DNA from: Bacteroidota bacterium
GTDB lineage: Bacteria > Bacteroidota > Ignavibacteria > Kapaibacteriales > UBA2268
Assembly (NCBI GenBank): GCA_024280675.1
Contig: JAJRPT010000117.1
Location: 1 to 48,209 of the forward strand
Direction of reading: 5' to 3'
DNA length: 48,209 bases
The translations under genes were made by a program, and so were the position numbers. Shown piece by piece: positions 42,456-48,209 of this stretch; position 1 is the first letter of the stretch; each line of letters opens with the position of its first letter. The notes under the pieces were generated by a model. It saw only the letters and a list, made by a program, of their open reading frames with translations. It did no database searches and was not told where the DNA came from.

Positions 42456-44738
42456 ATGTACAAAGTAAGTATAGAGATAGAAGGGAGAGAGTACTCCCTT
42501 GAAGCCGGCAAATATGCAAAATTTGCAAACGGCTCAGTAATGGTTCGCTCAGGCGACACAATGGTACTGGTAACGGCAACGGCTGGAACCACGCCAAAAG
42601 ATTTAGATTTTCTACCACTTTCGGTAGAATACCGTGAGAAGATGGCATCGGCTGGCAAAATCCCTGGTGGATTCCTAAAGCGTGAGGCACGTCCTTCCAC
42701 AAAAGAAATTCTGGTAGCTCGTCTTATCGACCGACCATGCCGTCCATTATTCCCAAAAGATTGGAATTATGAGACACAAATCATAGCCAATGCCTTCTCG
42801 GCCGAGCCCGATGTCGATCCCGAGAACCTGGCATGCCTTGGTGCTTCGGCAGCACTTATTATTTCTAATATTCCGTTTGCCGGTCCAATTTCGGAAGTTC
42901 GTGTTGGTCGCTTGGATGGGAAATTTATATCAAATCCGTCGCCATCTCAACTTGAGCAATGCGATATAGACATCACGGTCGCAGGAACTAACTCAGCCGT
43001 CAACATGGTCGAGGGAGAATCAGACGAGATTTCTGAATCAGAATTCCTTGAAGCAGTTACCTATGGCCACGCTCGAGTCAAAGAATTAAACAATCTCCAA
43101 CTGGAACTAGCCAAACTCATTTCTAGCCCCAAGCGGGAATTTGAACTGAGGGAAACTCCCGAGGAATTTGTTGAATTTGTGGAAAATTCTGTTGGAAATG
43201 AACTCAAGGAATATGTACACAAGGTGACTACAAAATCCGAGCGTACAGAAACTCGTCGTTTACTAAAAGAAAAAGCAGTTGCCCTAGCCAAAGAAAAATA
43301 CGCCGAATCAGAAGAATATTCTGACAACTACGAAAAATACATTGGTCAAGGTTTTGGCAAACTAGAAAAATCTGAAATGAGGAAAATGATTGTCGAAGAC
43401 GGCAAACGTCTTGACGGTCGCAAACTGGACGAAGTCCGCCCAATCTCGGGCGAAGTTGGGCTTTTGCCACGTGTCCACGGCTCGGCACTTTTCACAAGAG
43501 GGGAGACCCAGTCTCTGACCACCTGTACACTCGGCACAAAAACGGATGAACAGATGGTGGATGGACTTCTTCCCACCTACACAGCAAAATTTTACCTTCA
43601 TTATAATTTCCCACCTTATTCAGTGGGCGAAACCGGTCGTATGTTCGGAGTATCACGCCGTGAGATAGGTCACGGGAACTTGGCCGAACGTGCACTCAAA
43701 CGCATGATTTCCGACGACAAGGACTTCCCCTACACCGTTCGCATAGTTTCTGAGATATTGGAGTCAAATGGCTCCTCGTCAATGGCAACTGTTTGTGCTG
43801 GTTCAATGTCAATGATGGATTCAGGTTTGCCGGTAAAGAAAGCTGTTTCTGGAATCGCAATGGGACTCATTATCGAAGATGGAAAAACAGCAATTCTTTC
43901 TGATATTCTTGGAGACGAGGATTACCTCGGCGACATGGATTTCAAAGTTGCAGGCACAAGGGACGGAATTACTGCTTGTCAGATGGACATGAAGATTGAG
44001 GGGATTACCATTGAGCTTTTAGAATCTGCTTTGTCCCAGGCCAATGTCGGTCGCTTGCACATTCTGGACAAGATGGCAGAAACAATATCTGAATCTCGTC
44101 AGGAGCTTTCCGAGTACGCTCCAAGGTTTACTGTGATGAAAATTGCGACCGATGAAATTGGTGCAGTAATTGGTTCTGGTGGTTCGGTAATTCGTGAGAT
44201 TTGTGCAGATTGCGATGTTGAAATTAATATCGAAGATGATGGAACAGTGACCATCGCTGCTACAAATGGCGAAAATGCCAAAAAAGCACAAGACTTCATT
44301 GAGCAACTTCTTGCAAAACCAGAGGTGGGTGTTGTCTATGATGGCCTTATAAAAGAGCTTCGAGAAGGTCTTGGTGCCTTTGTTGAAATCATGCCAAAAA
44401 TAGTTGGACTTCTTCATATTTCACAAATTGATTGGAAGCGAGTCGATGATATGACTCCTTACTTTAATGTTGGAGACAAAGTCCAAGTGAAATGTATGGA
44501 CGTTTCACCTGATGGCAAAATGAAACTTTCCCGCCGTGAGTTGATTGATAAACCAGAAGGTTGGGTCGATCGCCCTCCACGCCAACGTTCAAATGACAGA
44601 CGAGGCGGAAGAGATGATCGAGGAGGCCGTGGTGGTGGAGACAGAAGAGACTCTCGTCCTCCAAGACGTGATGACAGGCGTTCGCCGGACAACAGAGACA
44701 GAAACAATCCTCCAAACGAGCGGCATTCTGAAATTTAA
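42456..44738 (+). CDS. pnp: Polyribonucleotide nucleotidyltransferase (PNPase)
   Basis: A 760-residue phosphorolytic 3'-5' exoribonuclease, part of RNA decay. It has two RNase PH domains (about 1-225 and 315-550), a helical linker, a KH domain near 560-615 (Ile-Gly-Ala-Val-Ile-Gly-Ser-Gly-Gly) and an S1 domain near 625-695. Conserved pieces include Arg-Glu-Ala-Arg-Pro near 77-81, Asp-Arg-Pro-Cys-Arg-Pro-Leu-Phe-Pro near 91-99 and Gly-Asp-Glu-Asp-Tyr-Leu-Gly-Asp-Met-Asp-Phe-Lys-Val-Ala-Gly near 487-501. The last 55 residues form an unusual Arg/Gly/Asp-rich tail with several Arg-Gly-Gly groups, which suggests an added disordered RNA-binding region. Confidence 0.97.
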   Translation: MYKVSIEIEGREYSLEAGKYAKFANGSVMVRSGDTMVLVTATAGTTPKDLDFLPLSVEYREKMASAGKIPGGFLKREARPSTKEILVARLIDRPCRPLFPKDWNYETQIIANAFSAEPDVDPENLACLGASAALIISNIPFAGPISEVRVGRLDGKFISNPSPSQLEQCDIDITVAGTNSAVNMVEGESDEISESEFLEAVTYGHARVKELNNLQLELAKLISSPKREFELRETPEEFVEFVENSVGNELKEYVHKVTTKSERTETRRLLKEKAVALAKEKYAESEEYSDNYEKYIGQGFGKLEKSEMRKMIVEDGKRLDGRKLDEVRPISGEVGLLPRVHGSALFTRGETQSLTTCTLGTKTDEQMVDGLLPTYTAKFYLHYNFPPYSVGETGRMFGVSRREIGHGNLAERALKRMISDDKDFPYTVRIVSEILESNGSSSMATVCAGSMSMMDSGLPVKKAVSGIAMGLIIEDGKTAILSDILGDEDYLGDMDFKVAGTRDGITACQMDMKIEGITIELLESALSQANVGRLHILDKMAETISESRQELSEYAPRFTVMKIATDEIGAVIGSGGSVIREICADCDVEINIEDDGTVTIAATNGENAKKAQDFIEQLLAKPEVGVVYDGLIKELREGLGAFVEIMPKIVGLLHISQIDWKRVDDMTPYFNVGDKVQVKCMDVSPDGKMKLSRRELIDKPEGWVDRPPRQRSNDRRGGRDDRGGRGGGDRRDSRPPRRDDRRSPDNRDRNNPPNERHSEI

Positions 44739-44776
44739 ATTCTTTAGCAAAATCATATTTCAGAAGAATTAACAGT

Positions 44777-44810
44777 AAATCCAGTTTAATTAATTTTAAG
44801 CTGGATTTTT
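44777..44810 (+). terminator. Intrinsic terminator after pnp
   Basis: A 13-bp stem (44777-44789 with 44796-44808, one G-T pair) closes a 6-nt loop and ends in a run of five Ts. It lies 38 bp after the pnp stop and plausibly ends the nusA-to-pnp transcription unit. Confidence 0.75.
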
Positions 44811-44820
44811 AATTACTTAA

Positions 44821-44899
44821 CACTAGTGTTGCTAACACTAATGTCGCTAACACCAATGTTATTAAATAATTCTTTAGTATTTTCGTGTCTGCAATAAAA
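44821..44899. repeat. Composite repeat, copy A (15-bp array plus 40-bp constant block)
   Basis: About 2.6 units of a 15-bp repeat (CACTAATGTCGCTAA type, 44821-44859) are followed by a 40-bp block (44860-44899) that is identical to 45395-45434. The first unit begins with the palindrome CACTAGTG. The block ends about 12 bp before the ATG of the antitoxin gene at 44911. Copy B lies about 500 bp downstream in the same orientation, so the two bracket the toxin-antitoxin pair as direct repeats. Confidence 0.93.
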
Positions 44900-44910
44900 T
44901 GGGATTTCCT

Positions 44911-45117
44911 ATGAACTTGATTGAAGAAATAGACAAACTGAATGTCAGTAAAAAGCTCCAGCTCATTGATTATATGTTTGCTAGCATCAAAGGTTCTGTC
45001 CTTTCATGCAATGATGAGCCTTTATTATACCAAGAGGTAGAAAAAAGATGGAACACAACAAAAGAAGAAGATTACATTCCTTACCAGAGAATAAAAAAAG
45101 AGTTTGGGTTTGAATGA
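44911..45117 (+). CDS. Addiction-module antitoxin-like protein (TIGR02574-type)
   Basis: A 68-residue protein from the ATG at 44911. It resembles the small addiction module components that accompany RelE/ParE toxins: Ile-Glu-Glu-Ile-Asp-Lys-Leu at the start, then Lys-Leu-Gln-Leu-Ile-Asp-Tyr-Met-Phe-Ala-Ser-Ile, a Trp near residue 47, and a Tyr-Ile-Pro-Tyr-Gln-Arg-Ile-Lys-Lys-Glu-Phe ending. An in-frame ATG at 44899 would add four residues, but it lies inside the repeat block, and the conserved spacing from the block to ATG-AAC in both copies favours 44911. The toxin-like gene overlaps its stop by 4 bp. Confidence 0.75.
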   Translation: MNLIEEIDKLNVSKKLQLIDYMFASIKGSVLSCNDEPLLYQEVEKRWNTTKEEDYIPYQRIKKEFGFE

Positions 45118-45404
45118 AACTGCTGTTTCATAGCCTAGTTCGTAAAGATTTGGCCGAAGCTTTAAAGTATTACGAAAAGTTTTCTGTGGTATTGGCCAAT
45201 AAATTTCACAAGGACTTGAATAAAACATTTGATAACATCATCTCCAATCCAGATGCTGAGTATTCAGATAAAGATATTATTTCTAATCCCCAAACCAGTG
45301 GCATTCCAATATTTAAATTCTTAAACACTAGTGTCGCTAACACTAATGTCGCTAACACTAATGTCGCTAACACTAATGTCGCTAACACTAGTGCTATTAA
45401 ATAA
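45114..45404 (+). CDS. ParE/RelE-type toxin-like protein with repeat-encoded C-terminus
   Basis: A 96-residue protein. The first 50 residues match ParE/RelE toxins: a short first strand (Lys-Leu-Leu-Phe-His), Ala-Leu-Lys-Tyr-Tyr-Glu-Lys and a second helix ending Ile-Ile-Ser-Asn-Pro. The usual second half, with the beta-sheet and Arg-Arg-Phe-Pro-Tyr-type segment, is missing. Instead the frame runs into the 15-bp array of copy B, which encodes about four repeats of Asn-Thr-Asn-Val-Ala, and stops in the 40-bp block. The toxin is probably truncated and inactive, or has a new tail. It starts inside the antitoxin stop (4-bp overlap). Confidence 0.7.
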   Translation: MKLLFHSLVRKDLAEALKYYEKFSVVLANKFHKDLNKTFDNIISNPDAEYSDKDIISNPQTSGIPIFKFLNTSVANTNVANTNVANTNVANTSAIK

Positions 45405-45434
45405 TTCTTTAGTATTTTCGTGTCTGCAATAAAA
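45326..45434. repeat. Composite repeat, copy B (15-bp array plus 40-bp constant block)
   Basis: About 4.6 units of the 15-bp repeat (45326-45394) are followed by the 40-bp block (45395-45434), identical to copy A. The array is exactly two units longer than in copy A and overlaps the end of the toxin-like gene. The block ends 11 bp before the rarA ATG at 45446. The position just before a start codon is the same as in copy A, and a TATTTTCG close to the TAnnTTTG element lies inside the block, so it may carry a weak promoter. Confidence 0.93.
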
Positions 45435-45445
45435 AAAAACCTCTT

Positions 45446-46780
45446 ATGAACGAACTCTTTACAAACGAAAAATCAGAGAAAGAAAAGCTGGATGATTTCT
45501 TGAGCAAACCACTTGCTGGGCGAATGCGACCAAAAACATTAGACGAAGTAGTCGGCCAATCGCATTTAATCGGAGATGATGGTGCGGTCAGAAAATTCCT
45601 AGAGCAAGATTTCCTGCCGTCAATTATTTTCTGGGGACCACCCGGCACTGGCAAAACTACACTCGCAAATATTTTAGCCGAGAGCCTTAGTTATGAAATC
45701 AGAAAACTTTCTGCCATCGACTCCGGCGTAAAAGAACTGCGAAAGGTAATTGCCGAGGCTGAATTAAAGAAGAGGAAAAATAAAAGAACATTGCTTTTTA
45801 TCGACGAGATTCACCGCTTTAATAAATCCCAACAAGATTCATTGCTCCACGCAGTCGAGTCTGGACTGATTACATTGATTGGTGCAACGACTGAGAATCC
45901 GTCTTTTGAAGTCAATGGTGCATTGCTTTCCCGTTGTCAAGTCTACATACTCAAGCCATTGACACAAAAGGAGATAACGAAGATTGTAGAGAATGCTTGC
46001 AAGAAAGATTTGCTGTTATGCAACTACGAGATTGAAATTGAGAATATTGATTTTCTGATTGAAGTCTCTGGCGGAGATGCACGCTCTTCTTTGAACGCAC
46101 TCGAGCTGGCAATGAAAATGAAGGACGAGCAAGAGGGATCCAACATCATTCTCTCCAACAAAGATTTTGAAAAGGCAATCCAGCAACGCACTGCTAAATA
46201 CGACAAAAATGGAGAAAATCATTATGATACTATTTCTGCATTCATTAAATCAATGCGTGGCTCAGACCCCGATGCTGCAATTTTTTACATGAGTAAAATG
46301 CTGATTGCTGGCGAAGACCCGAAATTCATTGCACGCCGTATGGTCGTCTTTGCCTCCGAAGATATTGGAAACGCAGACCCGTTTGCTCTTTCGCTTGCCG
46401 TCTCAGTATTCGACGCAGTGAATCTCATTGGAATGCCTGAGTGCCGTATAAACCTCGCCCATGGCGTGAGCTACCTTGCTTCTGCACCCAAATCAAATGC
46501 TTCTTATCTGGCGATAGAGAATGCTTGCAAGGACGCAAAAAGAGGGGCGGGGCAAGATGTGCCCAAACATCTCCGAAATGCACCCACAAAGCTGATGAAA
46601 CAAGAAGGCTACGGCAAAGGCTATAAATACCCCCATGATTACCCCAACAATTTTGTAGATGAAAACTATTTACCAGAGGATTTGAAGGATAAGAAATATT
46701 ACAATCCAACAGAAAATGGACGTGAGTCAAAAATCAAAGCCCGTCTGGACTTTTTCTGGAATAAATTCAAAGAAAAATAA
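45446..46780 (+). CDS. rarA: Replication-associated recombination protein A (AAA+ ATPase)
   Basis: A 444-residue RarA/MgsA/WRNIP1-family AAA+ ATPase that acts at stalled replication forks. It has Arg-Pro-Lys-Thr-Leu-Asp-Glu-Val-Val-Gly-Gln near residues 28-38, Walker A Gly-Pro-Pro-Gly-Thr-Gly-Lys-Thr-Thr near 64-72, Walker B Leu-Phe-Ile-Asp-Glu-Ile-His-Arg-Phe near 114-122, sensor Gly-Ala-Thr-Thr-Glu-Asn-Pro-Ser-Phe near 146-154 and Gly-Gly-Asp-Ala-Arg near 210. The C-terminal tetramerisation region with Ala-Ser-Glu-Asp-Ile-Gly-Asn-Ala and Tyr-Lys-Tyr-Pro-His-Asp is intact. The start follows copy B of the composite repeat. Confidence 0.95.
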   Translation: MNELFTNEKSEKEKLDDFLSKPLAGRMRPKTLDEVVGQSHLIGDDGAVRKFLEQDFLPSIIFWGPPGTGKTTLANILAESLSYEIRKLSAIDSGVKELRKVIAEAELKKRKNKRTLLFIDEIHRFNKSQQDSLLHAVESGLITLIGATTENPSFEVNGALLSRCQVYILKPLTQKEITKIVENACKKDLLLCNYEIEIENIDFLIEVSGGDARSSLNALELAMKMKDEQEGSNIILSNKDFEKAIQQRTAKYDKNGENHYDTISAFIKSMRGSDPDAAIFYMSKMLIAGEDPKFIARRMVVFASEDIGNADPFALSLAVSVFDAVNLIGMPECRINLAHGVSYLASAPKSNASYLAIENACKDAKRGAGQDVPKHLRNAPTKLMKQEGYGKGYKYPHDYPNNFVDENYLPEDLKDKKYYNPTENGRESKIKARLDFFWNKFKEK

Positions 46781-46784
46781 TTAA

Positions 46785-46872
46785 ATTGAAACCATTGGCA
46801 CCATTGAAACCATTGGCACCATTGAAACCATTGGCACCATTGAAACCATTGGCACCATTGGCACCATTGGCA
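46785..46872. repeat. 9-bp tandem repeat between rarA and the TonB receptor gene
   Basis: Nearly ten 9-bp units occur in a row: ATTGAAACC and ATTGGCACC alternate four times as an 18-bp higher-order unit, then ATTGGCACC repeats again and the array ends in a partial copy. The array begins 4 bp after the rarA stop and ends about 37 bp before the stop codon of the convergent receptor gene, so it fills the space between two converging genes. It is open in one minus-strand frame, but nothing supports translation. Confidence 0.95.
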
Positions 46873-46909
46873 TTTCAGACAAATAATGGAAGTTTCATCA
46901 AGCCATCGC

Positions 46910-48209
46910 TTAGAACTCAATTTTAAATCCACCAATGGGAAGCAGTCCAATTTGATTAATCACCCTTTCTTTCTGAGTAACTGGGTTATAGGCTCTGAAG
47001 AACTCATTTTGAGTATTTAACACATTTTCAATGGAAAAGAAACTCACCATCGAGAATCCTTCAAAATTCTGCCTCCAATCAATTCTTATGTCGGTTTTAG
47101 AATAATTACTTTTTCTTGAAAGAAAGCTAAGTTCTTCATTGTATTCTGTTCTTTTTTCTTGGCTTGATTTAATCCTGTCGATGGGCGTAAAAGGCACGCC
47201 ATTGGAAAAAGAAAGTTTTGTAGAGAACTCCAATGTATTATTCCCGTCAATTTTCCATTCATATCCAGCCAAGAGATTGACCACAAGTTGGTTGTCAAAT
47301 GCACCATTTCTGTAAATCAAATCACCATTTTCATCTTTGAATTTAGTGGCAAATTCTTGTCTAATATATGAGTTTGAAAGTGTGATATAATATCCATCGG
47401 AGAAATTCTTTGTTAGCGAGAATTCTACTCCATAAGTCCTGCCTCTTCCTTTGCTTTCGGCGCTTATTCCTTGCACTTCAACAGGGCCATAAGCCGCACC
47501 CACATTGGACATTGACCACCATGAAACTGTGTCTTTCTCAACCGGCACTTTTGAATAATCTTTGTAGAATGCCTCTAGTTTAATTTGCCAATCATCGCTT
47601 GGCAGGATTGAATACCCAGCAAGGTAATGAACGGCTTGCATCGGTTCTAGGTTTTTATTTTCACTTTTGGTCTCATAAAGCAAAAGCGGCAGAGTTTGCC
47701 TATGCAGACCAATTCCAATGTTAAAGTTAATCCATTTGTTCTCCGAATAATTCAGAGCAAATCTTGGTTCAATGGTTAAATCTTCACTTAGGCTAAAATA
47801 TTGTGAATGGATTCCGAAGTTCGAAGTTAATTTCTTTGAGATTTTCCAGTTCCAATTCACAAATGCAAAAGATTGAATTGCATTTTCTTCTTTCAACAGA
47901 TTATCGGCCCCCTCAAACTCCAAACCGGCCAGTGTAAAATCATAATAATTATTATTGATCGAGTATTCTTTGTATTTCCCTTCGACACCCAGGCTGAAAT
48001 AATGTCTGGAGTTTGGAGAATAGTTGAGTATGTATTTGGCTGTTGCAAATTGCTCTTGACTAGCATTGTTCACCTGAGTTTGCTTTGAGATTAGTTCGTA
48101 ATTTTCATCGGCATCAAGCACCCAAATTTCTGTATTGAAATCACTTCTTGTAAAGCCAAGCGTAAATTTTGAATACCATTTCTTGTTGAAAAGATGAGTC
48201 CAATTCCCC
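46910..48209 (-). CDS. TonB-dependent receptor, C-terminal part (runs off window)
   Basis: About 433 codons of an outer-membrane beta-barrel, open to the window edge. A GTG at 48121 is only an internal Val; the frame continues upstream to 48209. The pattern of alternating strands, long loops and aromatic residues, the Arg-Thr-Tyr-Gly-Val-Glu-Phe-Ser-Leu segment, the Leu-Ala-Gly-Tyr-Glu-Trp strand, the Asp-Ile-Arg-Ile-Asp-Trp-Arg segment, and the final Gly-Gly-Phe-Lys-Ile-Glu-Phe ending in Phe all fit TonB-dependent receptor barrels. The plug domain and any TonB box or carboxypeptidase-like extension lie outside the window, so the substrate is unknown. It is convergent with rarA. Confidence 0.85.
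   Translation of the reverse strand, partial: GNWTHLFNKKWYSKFTLGFTRSDFNTEIWVLDADENYELISKQTQVNNASQEQFATAKYILNYSPNSRHYFSLGVEGKYKEYSINNNYYDFTLAGLEFEGADNLLKEENAIQSFAFVNWNWKISKKLTSNFGIHSQYFSLSEDLTIEPRFALNYSENKWINFNIGIGLHRQTLPLLLYETKSENKNLEPMQAVHYLAGYSILPSDDWQIKLEAFYKDYSKVPVEKDTVSWWSMSNVGAAYGPVEVQGISAESKGRGRTYGVEFSLTKNFSDGYYITLSNSYIRQEFATKFKDENGDLIYRNGAFDNQLVVNLLAGYEWKIDGNNTLEFSTKLSFSNGVPFTPIDRIKSSQEKRTEYNEELSFLSRKSNYSKTDIRIDWRQNFEGFSMVSFFSIENVLNTQNEFFRAYNPVTQKERVINQIGLLPIGGFKIEF

Noticed and set aside
44821..45434. CRISPR array
   Set aside because: The 15-bp units follow each other with no spacers, and no cas gene is present; the same holds for the other two arrays.
44821..45434. Insertion sequence or transposon carrying the toxin-antitoxin pair
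   Set aside because: The flanking repeats are direct, no transposase or terminal inverted repeats are visible, and no target-site duplication can be identified.
46699..46950. Minus-strand frame across the 9-bp repeat giving Trp-Cys-Gln repeats
   Set aside because: It is a by-product of a repeat unit divisible by three and overlaps rarA and the receptor gene ends.

Overview
The window is an AT-rich bacterial chromosome segment with about 43 protein genes and no rRNA, tRNA, CRISPR array or insertion sequence that I can see. It looks like a Gram-negative member of the Bacteroidota/Chlorobiota/Ignavibacteriota/Kapaibacteriota side of the tree. This is an inference from a TonB-dependent receptor, TatC, sparse Shine-Dalgarno sequences, several sites matching the Bacteroidota -7 element TAnnTTTG, and signal-peptide-bearing TldD/TldE proteins. 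I cannot place it more finely without searches.

Region 1 (1-13470) is a nitrate-respiration and molybdenum-cofactor (Moco) island. It holds the end of narG, then narH, narJ, narI and two NarK-type MFS transporters. A 322-bp leader follows that carries a candidate Moco-type riboswitch wired to a strong intrinsic terminator. Behind it lies a tightly packed Moco operon: a carboxymuconolactone-decarboxylase-like protein, a one-domain CHR oxyanion transporter, moaA, moaC, moaD, a MoeB-rhodanese fusion, moaE, moeA and mobA. NarG needs the bis-MGD cofactor that this operon makes, so enzyme, substrate transport, cofactor synthesis and cofactor sensing sit together. A RIC/YtfE-like di-iron protein is convergent to mobA and fits repair of nitrosative damage.

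Region 2 (13520-27240) holds pgi and queC, then a long minus-strand gene string read from 25541 down to 15885. In transcription order it contains a GlmU-like uridylyltransferase without acetyltransferase domain, a frameshifted methylmalonyl-CoA epimerase, gpmA, exported tldD and tldE homologues, a Wzz-like chain-length regulator, a Wzy/O-antigen-ligase-like protein and PBP2 (mrdA). Divergent from it is rqcH (NFACT).

Region 3 (27240-32520) is a minus-strand five-gene cluster. It contains an unrecognised exported probable barrel protein, an RsbW-like HATPase, an unrecognised 687-residue membrane/coiled-coil protein with a degenerate Walker A, a rhomboid protease and a small unknown protein. It is the best candidate for an undescribed module.

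Region 4 (32600-44810) is housekeeping: tatC, a polyprenyl diphosphate synthase, a Bax-inhibitor-1 homologue, then nusA-infB-rbfA-truB-ribF-rpsO-pnp. A 14-15-bp G-rich tandem repeat lies between rpsO and pnp.

Region 5 (44810-48209) carries a toxin-antitoxin pair bracketed by two copies of a composite repeat (a 15-bp array plus a 40-bp constant block). The toxin C-terminus is encoded by the repeat itself. rarA, a 9-bp tandem repeat and the C-terminal part of a TonB-dependent receptor that runs off the window follow. The most notable observations are the riboswitch/terminator/antiterminator arrangement, the repeat-bracketed toxin-antitoxin cassette and the Region 3 cluster.
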